NCBI RefSeq assembly: GCF_016587355.1
Contig: NZ_BNJF01000001.1
Location: 4,183,721 to 4,247,720, forward strand
Direction: 5' to 3'
Length of the DNA stretch: 64,000 nt
DNA from: Ktedonospora formicarum
GTDB taxonomy: Bacteria; Chloroflexota; Ktedonobacteria; Ktedonobacterales; Ktedonobacteraceae
Below, in pieces: positions 43,228-52,124 of this stretch. The translations under genes and the position numbers were made by a program. The first letter of the stretch is position 1; each line of letters starts with the position of its first letter. A model generated the notes under the pieces. That model did not search any database. It was not told the origin of the DNA and was given only the letters and a program-made list of their open reading frames with translations.

Positions 43228-45465
43228 ATGTCCATCTTGACACCCGACTCTGTGAGCCTGACTCGCCCACAATCCAAACGAGAGAAGCTATTGACAAGAT
43301 TGTGGCGGCTCTTGTGTGGCAGTTGGGAACTCGGTCCCATTCTGATCGTCGCGACCTTCTTTCGTGTCTATGGTGACCGTAATGCTTTTTTTATTGATGA
43401 TCAAGCCAGCATGTGGCGGCTTGCTCGTGACTCCGTGACGCACCATCTCCTCCTGGCTTCCAGCAATCGCTCATCTCTGGGTATTTTACATGGCTATTTT
43501 ATTTCCTATTTCCTGATGCCAGTTGCGGCCCTCACGGCCAATCCCGTGTGGGGCGCGGTGGAAACGGGACTCTTCAATGTGCTGGGGGTCTTCTTGACCT
43601 ATCTTTTTGTCCGTCGGTACTATGGGCGTTTGACGGGAGCGCTGGCTGCTACCCTGTATGCTATTGGTACCGTCCTGGTGTTGTATAATCGCTATATCTG
43701 GCAACCCAACCTGGTGCCCCCATTGGTCGTGGCATTCATGTTTTGTCTCTATTGGGGGGCAGTGGAACGTCGTCGTGGGTGGTTCTTGCCAGCTGTTGCC
43801 TTGCTCGGATTGCTCTATGAAACGCATGAGAGTAGCATCCTGATGGCGCTTCCGCTTCTGGTCGCCCTTGGTCTTGCTGGCGTAAAGACGCTTCGATGGC
43901 GTGATCTTCTCCTTGCTGGTCTGGTTCTGTTTCTTATCTTTTTCCCCTATCTGACCTGGCTCGTTTCATCGAGTTTTGCCGATATTCAGATATTGCTTCA
44001 CCAGTCTGAGTCTTCGCAGATTAGTGGGAGGATCTTTCTCTTCTATGCCTTCTTTACCAGTCCTTATGTGAGCAATCCCATCTCTTTCACCGGGCGCCTG
44101 ATGCGTGAACCCTGGAATTTCGTCAGTGTGCTGCCGAATGATCCGCAGAGTGTGCTTGTGGGGAAAACACATCTTCTTGGTGTGATCAGAGGTTTCCTGT
44201 ATAGTATGTTCTTCCTCTCGGCAGCGCTCGCTTTGAGTGGTGGCGTTCTCATTGTCCGCGCGCTCTTTCTCGGACAGCGGGTGGGTGCCTCAAGCGAACG
44301 GCAAGGACTTCAACGGATTGTGGGGTGGTTCAAGGACTGGTGGTGGACTATCGCTCATACGCCCGAGAAACGTGGCTATGTGCTCTTGCTCGTTTGGCAG
44401 GGAATTATCCCGCTCTTCCTGATGCGGAGCCCAACCTCCTTCTATGCTCATTATACGATCTATCTTCTCCCTGGCCCCTTTCTGTTGATGGCTCTCTTCC
44501 TAGGAAAGGCCTTTCGGTGGAGTAGTAAGCATCACAGACGCTGGCGTCCCATACTGCGCGTAGTGCTCTCTGGGCTGACGATTATGGTCATCTGTGGATA
44601 CCTGATTGGAACGACTGGCGCGGTGACTGATATCGCACGGGGAAAATTCGATAGTTCTCTGAACAAACCAATCTACATGAATGATGTCGTCTCATTGCGC
44701 AATGCGGTACAGGAATCTGACCGTGTTGCACGTGCGCATGGCATCCATCATATCTATATGGCCGCTAATTTGGCCGTTTCAGAGTCACTTCAATACTTTG
44801 CTCGGGATATCAGCACGCCAACCACTGTCTTTGATACGCTGCGCTGTTTGATCCTCCCCAGTCAACAAGTCGGACCAGTGGTCTATCTCGTTGCTCCCTA
44901 TAGCCCATTGGCCGAAATCCTGCTCCATCAGTATGCGCAGGCCACGCTTATCTCGCAGCCAGCGCGTGTAGGGGGCGCACCATTTCACCTCTACATCCTT
45001 TCGGGCAAGCCAACAACGCTGCACATACAGCGTCCCTATACAGGTGATCTGAGCCTGCTCGACACACATGTTAGACGGATCAGTAGTGGCAGACAAAGTT
45101 GGATGGTGACCAGTTGGCAATTTACTAATAGTGAGGCACCGGACTGGCGCACCACCTATGAATATGAGTTTAATGCTACATTTGCTGGAAAAAGAAGATT
45201 GACGGCTCCAACTCAGGCGACTCAGTGCACAACGACCCGTTTACAGGCGGGAGATCAATTATTGGCCGCTTTTGAATTAACGAGTATTCACGTCGCAACT
45301 CCAGCGCAGCTTGCCTTGCGTACAACCTACCTGGAGCTCAAGCCCTGGCTGGTGAATGCGGGACCATTGCAGTTTCAGACCTATAATGATCGTGTGGTGA
45401 AAGCGAGAGACCTGCAAACGCCCAAAGGCACTCAGAGCCTCACACTTCCTGGTACCTCGTCGTAA
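43228..45465 (+). CDS. GT-C type membrane glycosyltransferase
   Basis: The 745-residue protein has about ten to eleven hydrophobic helices in the first 520 residues and a large extracytoplasmic C-terminal domain (about 520-745). The first loop, FRVYGDRNAFFIDDQASMWRLARD, contains the Asp pair typical of polyprenyl-phosphate-sugar-using glycosyltransferases (GT39/GT83-like); LYETHESSILMALPLL is another conserved region. Such enzymes move a sugar from a lipid carrier to an acceptor outside the membrane. In this cluster the donor could be polyprenyl-phosphoryl-arabinose. The acceptor is unknown. Confidence 0.78.
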   Translation: MSILTPDSVSLTRPQSKREKLLTRLWRLLCGSWELGPILIVATFFRVYGDRNAFFIDDQASMWRLARDSVTHHLLLASSNRSSLGILHGYFISYFLMPVAALTANPVWGAVETGLFNVLGVFLTYLFVRRYYGRLTGALAATLYAIGTVLVLYNRYIWQPNLVPPLVVAFMFCLYWGAVERRRGWFLPAVALLGLLYETHESSILMALPLLVALGLAGVKTLRWRDLLLAGLVLFLIFFPYLTWLVSSSFADIQILLHQSESSQISGRIFLFYAFFTSPYVSNPISFTGRLMREPWNFVSVLPNDPQSVLVGKTHLLGVIRGFLYSMFFLSAALALSGGVLIVRALFLGQRVGASSERQGLQRIVGWFKDWWWTIAHTPEKRGYVLLLVWQGIIPLFLMRSPTSFYAHYTIYLLPGPFLLMALFLGKAFRWSSKHHRRWRPILRVVLSGLTIMVICGYLIGTTGAVTDIARGKFDSSLNKPIYMNDVVSLRNAVQESDRVARAHGIHHIYMAANLAVSESLQYFARDISTPTTVFDTLRCLILPSQQVGPVVYLVAPYSPLAEILLHQYAQATLISQPARVGGAPFHLYILSGKPTTLHIQRPYTGDLSLLDTHVRRISSGRQSWMVTSWQFTNSEAPDWRTTYEYEFNATFAGKRRLTAPTQATQCTTTRLQAGDQLLAAFELTSIHVATPAQLALRTTYLELKPWLVNAGPLQFQTYNDRVVKARDLQTPKGTQSLTLPGTSS

Positions 45466-45893
45466 GTGGTCATGCATGCGTTTTGGCGAAGGACACAGGA
45501 ATTGATCACTCCAGGATCGAGTGCTTGCTTCCTGCTCTTGAGCTTGTTGGGAATATCTGTGTGTTTCAACAAGCTCAACGGCTTTCTCTACCTCTTTCCC
45601 TGGTCTGTTATTTCTCATCGCGAAGACGGCTGCATGCATGTATGTATGTTTGCCATGCCTTTCAGGCTAAGTAGTAGTTATATTTTCGCACGATTCGTTA
45701 TGATTGTTGAACAAAATATTAATGGTCATCTATTTTTGTTTCGAGCTATTACGCTCTGTCAAACTTCATTGGCACAAGCTATGTAGCCATCGGCACGATT
45801 GGAGAAAAGAGCACAAAGGAATTGGCATCTCTCTGCCCATTTCACCATTCCCTTCTCTTGAACTTTGACAGAACCTAGCGAGGATACGCTTTC
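45466..45893. other. Intergenic region with a weak hydrophobic ORF
   Basis: A frame beginning right at the GT-C stop (45466-45786) would encode a hydrophobic ~106-residue peptide with SSACFLLLSLLGISVCF, but it has no Shine-Dalgarno and its second half is not protein-like. A run of ATGC/ATGT repeats lies near 45630-45650. GCGAGGAT is the ribosome site for the ATG at 45894. Otherwise nothing is visible. Confidence 0.3.
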
Positions 45894-47230
45894 ATGCCTA
45901 CATCGAACATGCCTCAATCCTGGGGTCGCTTCCCACGTGTGAAGCACAGTCATGTGGTACCTGTCTACTGGCGTCACGAGGTACCCCAACTCGATACATT
46001 TGAGACCTCTATCCTGCCCTTTGCCTATGGGCGCAGTTATGGCGATAGCTGCCTCAATGAGGGCGGCATCTCGCTCGACGTAAGCAATCTGCGCCATTTC
46101 ATCTCCTTTGATGAGGAGGAAGGATTACTGCGTTGTGAGGCAGGTATATCACTGGCAGAAGTGCTGGAAGTTATGGTACCTCGCGGCTGGTTTCTGCCTG
46201 TGACACCTGGTACCAAGTTTGTCTCAGTTGGCGGCGCTATCGCCAACGATGTCCATGGCAAGAATCATCACAAGGCCGGAACCTTTGGCTGCCATGTGAC
46301 ACAGTTGGAGCTACTACGCTCGGACGGCACCCATCTTCTCTGCTCCCCAACTGAGAATAGCGAGCTTTTCCAGGCGACCATTGGTGGTCTGGGACTCACT
46401 GGTGTTATCCTCTGGGCTGAGTTCCGCCTCAAGCGTGTTCAGAACCCCTATATCCAGATGGACAACATTCAATTCGGCTCGCTTGATGAATATCGTCAGG
46501 TTGCGGAGGAATCCGACAAAGACTTTGAATATACTGTCTCCTGGGTTGTCTGCCTGGGCAACGAGAAAGAAGTGGGGCGTGGTATCTATACACGTGGCAA
46601 TCATGATACTACGCGCCCTATGCCTACTGATACACAGGCCAAACACCTCCCTCTGGCTGTGCCTTTTGATTTCCCATCTTTTACGCTCAATCGCTTAACC
46701 ATTCGCGCCTTCAATCTGGCGTATTACAACAAGCAACTCGTGAAGCGTGTGCACAAAATTGAGCACTATGACCCCTTCTTCTATCCTCTTGATGCCATTC
46801 ATACCTGGAACCGCATGTATGGCAAGCGTGGTTTCTTCCAATATCAATTTGTCATTCCCTTCGAGGGCGGCTACGATGCGATGGCTGAGATTATGCGCGA
46901 AATTAATCATTCAGGCGAAGGCTCCTTCCTGACCGTGCTGAAGTCCTTTGGGGACGTCCGTTCCCCTGGGATGCTCTCTTTCCCTCGTCCAGGGCTGACA
47001 CTTGCTCTCGACTTCGCGAACCACGGCTCGAAGACATTTCGTCTCCTTGATCGCCTGGACGCTCTGGTTAATGCTGCAGGAGGTCATATCTATCCCGCTA
47101 AGGATGCACGCATGCATCCAGAGGATTTTCAGCGCTACTTCCCCGCTGGAAGGAGTTTGAACACTATATTGATCCCAAGTTCTCTTCAAGTTTCTGGCGT
47201 CGTGTCACTGAACCCGTAGGTGGCAGGTAG
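45894..47230 (+). CDS. dprE1: DprE1-like FAD oxidoreductase (decaprenylphosphoryl-ribose oxidase), frameshifted near the C-terminus
   Basis: FAD-dependent first half of the ribose-to-arabinose epimerisation on the lipid carrier. It has PFAYGRSYGDSCLN, PRGWFLPVTPGTKFVSVGGAIANDVHGKNHH and YPAKDAR (the conserved active-site Lys). The residue aligned with Cys387 of Mycobacterium tuberculosis DprE1 (in NICVDF) is Ala371 here (TLALDF). The annotated frame runs to 47219 but loses homology after residue 417, at CCCC 47141-47144. Restoring one C gives WKEFEHYIDPKF...RRV ending at TAG 47230, 445 residues. This may be a real mutation or a homopolymer indel. Confidence 0.8.
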
Positions 47231-47362
47231 GTGCCTACATTTTCAGGCTTGGAGATGGTTTTGGATGCTGCCTGTATATGGAGCGCATTCATGTCCAGGC
47301 ACAATATCTTGCGTACATAGAACCTGATCTCTGGTGAACATATTTGGAGTAGAGAAAACTAT

Positions 47363-48103
47363 ATGGCAAAAATCTTAATTATCGGCGCAACTTCGGCCAT
47401 CGCTCAGGAGACCGCCAAACATTTCGCGGCGGATGGCGCGGATTTTTTTCTTGTGGCACGTAGTCCTGAGAAGATGGCGGCTATTGCTAGTGATCTCAAG
47501 GTCAGGGGAGCATGCCGTATCGAAACCTTTGAACTTGATGCCTCCGATCTGCATCGCCATCAGGAGATGTTGGATGCTGCACTTGAAACCCTTGGTGAGC
47601 TAGATATGCTGCTCATCGCTCACGGCACTCTCGGGAGCCAGAAGTTGTGTGAAGAGAGCGTCGTCGAAACACTCAAAGAGCTCAACACCAATTTTACCAG
47701 TGTAATCTCTCTCCTCACCATCGCCGCGAACTACTTTGAGCGCCGTCACCGGGGTGTCATCGCCGTTATTTCGTCTGTGGCTGGTGACAGGGGCCGCAAG
47801 AGCAACTATGTCTATGGCACGGCAAAGGGTGCGGTGTCGATCTTCTTGCAGGGCTTACGTAATCGTCTTTCTGCTTCTGGCGTGAGTGTGGTTACGATTA
47901 AGCCTGGTTTTGTGGATACGCCAATGACAGCCAAAATCCGCAAGGGGCTTCTCTTCACCAAACCTGGCATTGTCGGAGAAGGCGTGTACCAGGCTATGCA
48001 GCAGAAGAAAGATGTGGTCTATCTGCCCTGGTTCTGGGCGAGTATTATGTTTGTGGTCAAGAGTATTCCTGAGCGCATCTACAAACGTCTCTCGCTTGGC
48101 TAA
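47363..48103 (+). CDS. dprE2: DprE2-like short-chain dehydrogenase (decaprenylphosphoryl-arabinose forming)
   Basis: SDR enzyme that would reduce the keto intermediate produced by the DprE1-like enzyme. The 246-residue product has the nucleotide-binding IIGATSAIAQETAKHF, DMLLIAHG, the Ser in ISSVAGDRGR and the catalytic YVYGTAKGA (YxxxK). The motif GDRGRKSNYVYGTAKGA is the one I associate with DprE2 proteins. It lies 132 bases after the DprE1-like gene on the same strand. The C-terminal helix (FWASIMFVVKSIPERIY) suggests membrane association. Confidence 0.82.
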   Translation: MAKILIIGATSAIAQETAKHFAADGADFFLVARSPEKMAAIASDLKVRGACRIETFELDASDLHRHQEMLDAALETLGELDMLLIAHGTLGSQKLCEESVVETLKELNTNFTSVISLLTIAANYFERRHRGVIAVISSVAGDRGRKSNYVYGTAKGAVSIFLQGLRNRLSASGVSVVTIKPGFVDTPMTAKIRKGLLFTKPGIVGEGVYQAMQQKKDVVYLPWFWASIMFVVKSIPERIYKRLSLG

Positions 48104-48350
48104 TCTGTACAGAATAGTGGCTCTCAGCACCAAACTAGATAAGAGCGCATACCGCGACATGGGTAAAATGCTATGTTACAGTATGCGCTCTTTCTCTTGA
48201 TGGTGAGCCATTTGGTAATGATAGGATAATTCGTCAACCTTATTGCCTCCAAGCCATGAAGAGTCCCATATAGGCCATCCCCACCGTGGGAGGTTTTTCT
48301 TGTGGTACACTGAGGGCCAGATGAAAACCATTTTGACGTGAGGTTGTTTT

Positions 48351-48851
48351 ATGAGTGAGATCCAACAGGTTGAGGAGCAGCAGCTTGCTCCTGATTTCAC
48401 CTTGCCTGCGATTGGCAGCGACGATATTGTGCGAGACGGCAAGGTGCAGTTGAGCGCCCTTAAACAAAAAATCGTTGTGCTGTATTTTTATCCACGCGAC
48501 GACACCCCAGGGTGTACTGCGGAAGCATGTTCCTTCCGCGATGCCAATCATCTCATGCAGCAGCGTGGTATCGTGGTCTTAGGCGTGAGCGCTGATAATC
48601 TCACCTCGCACCAGAAATTTGCCGACAAATATGGCCTGCCTTTTCCGCTGCTTGCCGATACTGATACTCAGGTATCGCAACTGTACGGTGTCTGGAAAGA
48701 GCGTAGTATGTACGGGAGGAAATTCATGGGGGTTAACCGTGAAACCTTCCTCATTGATAAAGAGGGAGTTGTACGTAAAGCCTGGCATAAGGTGAAAGCC
48801 GATGAGCATGCACAGGAAGTCCTGAACACCATTGAGGCTCTAGGACTCTAA
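48351..48851 (+). CDS. bcp: Bcp-type peroxiredoxin
   Basis: Thiol peroxidase of 166 residues reducing peroxides with thioredoxin-type donors. The peroxidatic Cys is C55 in YPRDDTPGCTAEAC, and the second Cys, C60, five residues later, is the resolving residue of many Bcp/PrxQ proteins. The GVSADNLTSHQKFADKYGLPFPLLAD segment is typical. The start has a poor Shine-Dalgarno. Single gene, followed by a perfect hairpin. Confidence 0.92.
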   Translation: MSEIQQVEEQQLAPDFTLPAIGSDDIVRDGKVQLSALKQKIVVLYFYPRDDTPGCTAEACSFRDANHLMQQRGIVVLGVSADNLTSHQKFADKYGLPFPLLADTDTQVSQLYGVWKERSMYGRKFMGVNRETFLIDKEGVVRKAWHKVKADEHAQEVLNTIEALGL

Positions 48852-48858
48852 AGAATGC

Positions 48859-48891
48859 GAGCCTTTCAACCTGGGTGAGGTTGAAAGGCTC
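48859..48891 (+). terminator. Intrinsic terminator after bcp
   Basis: GAGCCTTTCAACCT (48859-48872) pairs perfectly with AGGTTGAAAGGCTC (48878-48891) around GGGTG. The downstream T content is modest (ATGATGTTTG). Confidence 0.65.
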
Positions 48892-49351
48892 ATGATGTTT
48901 GTGATCTTGATCAGGTGAGACTGAGGGTATGCATGTGGAACGTGTAATCCCGACATTGTCTGTCATCCGTTTTGACAAGGGAGGAGGTGAATTTCACGGG
49001 TGTCCAGCAGTCTAAAGATGACACCCCAGGTACCTGATGGTTTTATGCAGGAGAAAAATCCTGCATTCCAATTTACCTAGCATATGTTAAGTAAGAATGG
49101 CGCGTTTTAGCGCCTTAGCTCCCCGCACTCCTTGTCAGTTTTGAGGAGCGTTGTGCCAAGCTTGTGCGTGTAAGATTCTCTTCAAGACATCCAGCCAAAG
49201 CTGATATTCGGAGTGAAACAAGATTTTATAGCGGGAGCCTGAGCGAATAGAACCCTTTGGATAAAAAGAGGTCGTAACATTGCTATCTCGCGGCATGCGT
49301 AGTATGATAAAAAGTGAAGCTAGTAGATGTAGGGGGAAGGAAAGAGCATTT
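48892..49351. other. Intergenic region with several short hairpins
   Basis: No convincing gene. ATGCAGGA/TCCTGCAT around a short A-rich loop lies near 49046-49067; GGGTGTC/GACACCC flank a 15-base loop near 49000-49027; GGCGC/GCGCC occurs near 49098-49113. Together they could belong to a leader or a small RNA, but I match no known class. GGGGGAAGGAAAG just before 49352 is the ribosome site for the glutaredoxin-like gene. Confidence 0.3.
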
Positions 49352-49612
49352 TTGAATAAAGCATTATCCCAGACCTTGCCAAAGGTCATTCTCTATACAA
49401 AAGCGGGTTGTCATCTCTGCGATGAGGCGCGCGACATGCTGGACGAGATCGCGTCCGAAGTCTCATTCTTACTAGATGAGGTAGATATACGCAGCGATAT
49501 GGAGCTTTTCGCACAGTATCGCTATCGTATCCCTGTCATCGTCCGCGATGAAACTATTATCGCCGAGGGGCGTATAGATTATGAGGCAATAGCGAGCGCT
49601 TTTGGTATATAA
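49352..49612 (+). CDS. Glutaredoxin-like (DUF836-type) thiol protein
   Basis: The compact thioredoxin-fold protein has the redox motif AGCHLC near its N-terminus, VDIRSDMELFAQYRYRIPVIV with the cis-Pro of the fold, and a short C-terminal helix. I choose TTG 49352 because GGGGGAAGGAAAG lies at the right distance; upstream in-frame starts (ATG 49298, ATG 49307) lack one. With this start the protein is 86 residues, normal for the family. It lies 41 bases before the DUF2085 gene, likely in one transcript. Confidence 0.82.
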   Translation: MNKALSQTLPKVILYTKAGCHLCDEARDMLDEIASEVSFLLDEVDIRSDMELFAQYRYRIPVIVRDETIIAEGRIDYEAIASAFGI

Positions 49613-49653
49613 AGGCTAAGAACCACCGAGGGAAAGCGAGAAGGTAGAAAATC

Positions 49654-50415
49654 ATGGCTACATCCTCTCTGCATACGTTGCAGCGGCCTCTCCCGGCCCG
49701 GCGACAGAATCGTGTATCGCGTGCATTAACTGATTTTTCTGATAAATCGGCATCTTTCCTGACCAAGCACTGGGCGAAGATTATAACAAGTGTGCTGGGA
49801 ATTTTGGTGTTTGCCGCTATCTCGGTTCCCTTCCTCTCCTATCTCGGTCTGGATGTTATCTCAAAGCCAATCTTCTATACGCTACATTATGTTTGCGCTC
49901 AAATCCCCTCACATTCCTTCTATATCTTTGGGCACCAGCTAGGTATGTGCGCGCGTAATTTCTCGATCTATGCCTCGATGTTTGTTGGTAGCCTGATCTT
50001 TACGCTCTCGGGAAATCGCATGCGTGGCATTCCCTGGTGGGCCTGGATTCTGCTCATGGTGCCTATCGCATTGGATGGATTTACACAGATGTTTGGCTTG
50101 CGTGAAAGCTCCTGGGAGCTACGTTTGCTCACTGGAACGCTCTTTGGCTTTGGTAATGTCTGGTTCGCGCTGCCTATGATGCAGAAGAGCCTGGAACTAC
50201 CCGTGCTTGATCCACGCCAGGCTGCTCAAGCTATCTATGAGGCTCAGATGCGTGCTAATGCTGCGCAACAGGTCGTGCCAGTCATGGTCGTTAATCCTAC
50301 CGTGCAGACTGATCTAGCGAGCACCTATGGTGCCACTCCTCGGCCTATCTCGCCTGCGGCCCTCGACACTGCGACCTTACAGGATTATCCCTTCGCGTCA
50401 ACAGAAGCGCAATAG
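49654..50415 (+). CDS. DUF2085 integral membrane protein
   Basis: The 253-residue protein has about four or five hydrophobic helices. It carries the DUF2085 hallmark CAQIPSHSFYIFGHQLGMCARNFSIYAS (two Cys flanking the CxQxPxHS motif), followed by PIALDGFTQMFGLRESSWELRLLTGTLFG. The C-terminal ~65 residues are a polar, Ala/Gln-rich tail not seen in the shortest members. Function unknown; the two cysteines suggest a redox or metal role, and the glutaredoxin-like neighbour fits this. Confidence 0.85.
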   Translation: MATSSLHTLQRPLPARRQNRVSRALTDFSDKSASFLTKHWAKIITSVLGILVFAAISVPFLSYLGLDVISKPIFYTLHYVCAQIPSHSFYIFGHQLGMCARNFSIYASMFVGSLIFTLSGNRMRGIPWWAWILLMVPIALDGFTQMFGLRESSWELRLLTGTLFGFGNVWFALPMMQKSLELPVLDPRQAAQAIYEAQMRANAAQQVVPVMVVNPTVQTDLASTYGATPRPISPAALDTATLQDYPFASTEAQ

Positions 50416-50455
50416 AATGTAAGCAAGGGAATAAGGCCGCCCTAATATATCTTAT

Positions 50456-50517
50456 GAAGAAGGGTCGTGGCGTGGTTTGGTGGCATCTACCACCAAACCA
50501 CGCCACGACCCTTCTTC
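50456..50517. terminator. Perfect 28-bp inverted repeat between DUF2085 and mtaB
   Basis: The arms 50456-50483 and 50490-50517 are perfectly complementary over 28 bases (begins GAAGAAGGGTCGTGG) around the loop CATCTA. No T-tract follows beyond the arm end CCCTTCTTC. It resembles the arm ends of the repeat after nadA. Termination of the DUF2085 unit is its likely role. Confidence 0.55.
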
Positions 50518-50646
50518 TACTCTCCCCTACCCAAGCCGGGAAGAATGCGTTATAATACGGTCCATTGTGAAGAGATGATACTTGAAGAACATATCCCTTA
50601 CCCTCTGGCTTATGCGCTTGAGTGAACGCGGAAGATTGTAGCCACT

Positions 50647-52124
50647 ATGACTGAGCAGACAACACACGAAACAACCTTTGCTGTAACCACCCTGGGCTGT
50701 AAGGTGAATCAGGCCGATAGTGAGGCTATTGGCGAGCAGATGAGTTCGGCTGGTTTTGTGCAGCGCGATTTCAACGAGGTCGCCGATATCTATATTGTGA
50801 ACACCTGCACTGTGACACACCTGGGGATCGCAGTTCGCGCCAATTGATCGCACAGGCTCAACGCCGCCATCCAGATGCTTTCCTCGTTGTTACTGGCTGC
50901 TACGCTGAGCTGAATCCTCAAGGGGTCGCAGCTCTGCCTGGCGTCGATATGGTCATTGGTAACACCGGGAAGGATGGGCTTGTTGAGAATATTCGCCAGC
51001 GCTATGAGTCAAGCGCTGCTCCTGCCGCAGAGCCAACCCTGCCTACTGACGAGGCAGTGGTCGCGCTGCGCCGTAGCCTGCCTGTGTTGTCTCCTGATGC
51101 GCAACATATTGGTAGTGATAGCGAAATAACCTTTCTTCCCGCAGAGCCGGAGCCCGCGCCCGATAATCCCGCTCAACTCTCTCCTTTTACTGATAATACA
51201 CAGACGAGTGAGCAGGCTAACGCGCGTCTCTTCTCGCGTACTCGTGTTCAGATGAAGGTACAGGATGGCTGCAATAACCGCTGTACTTACTGTATCGTTC
51301 CCTATGTGCGAGGAAACTCGCGCAGTCGCTCCATTGCCTCAGTCGTTGAGCATGTCCAGCGCAAGGTGCGCACGGGTTACCAGGAAATTGTGCTCACAGG
51401 TATTCACCTGGGCGATTATCATCCAGAGGGCGATGAGCGCCTGGATCTGGGTGATTTGATCGCGACGTTGTTGCGCGAGACGGAGATTCCGCGTATCCGT
51501 GTCTCCTCGCTGGAGCCGGAAGATTTCCGTCTAGAATGGCTGGATCTCTGGCAGGACCCGCGTATGTGTCGCCACTTCCATTTACCAATGCAAAGCGGCT
51601 CGGATGCCATCTTGCGCCGTATGGCTCGCCGCTACAATAGCGCGCGCTATCGCGAGATTATCCTGGCTGCCAAGCGCCAGATATCAGGTGTGGCGATCAG
51701 CACCGACATTATTACGGGCTTCCCTGGCGAGACCGACGAGGATTTTGAATTGACCTATCAACTGGCCCATGAGCTTGAGTTCGCCAAGGCGCATGTTTTC
51801 CGCTTCTCAGCTCGCCAGGGAACGGCAGCGGCCCGTATGCGTGGGCAGATCAAGGACGTCATTAAGAAAGAACGTAGCGCACGCTTGCTTGCTTTGAATG
51901 ACGAGCATAGTCGAAGCTTCCGCCAGCAGTTCCTGGGAGAGACCGTGGATGTTCTGATCGAGCAGTCGAAGCGAGGAACCTGGGAGGGATTGACCGATAA
52001 CTACTTACGCGTAGAACTGAGCAACTTGCCTGACCCGGATGCTGATTGGCAGCATAAGCTGATTACAGCACGTCTGGACTCTCTGATTGATGACGGTATC
52101 GCTGGTAGCTATGTGGCGCGCTAA
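50647..52124 (+). CDS. mtaB: MtaB-like tRNA methylthiotransferase, frameshifted near residue 60
   Basis: Radical SAM enzyme adding a methylthio group to t6A37 of tRNA. The first frame (50647-50847) gives TFAVTTLGCKVNQADSEAIG and IVNTCTVTHLG, then breaks at GGGG 50823-50826. Adding one G restores GDRSSRQLIAQAQ and joins the second frame, which holds VTGCYAELNP, the radical SAM cluster CNNRCTYC and a C-terminal TRAM-like region. The restored length is 492 residues. Between the N-terminal and radical SAM domains is an unusual ~85-residue acidic/Pro-rich insert. It may be an assembly indel or a true frameshift. Confidence 0.85.

Noticed and set aside
45466..45786. 106-codon hydrophobic ORF after the GT-C gene
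   Set aside because: No Shine-Dalgarno, composition breaks down in the second half, no recognisable family; kept only as a comment on the gap.
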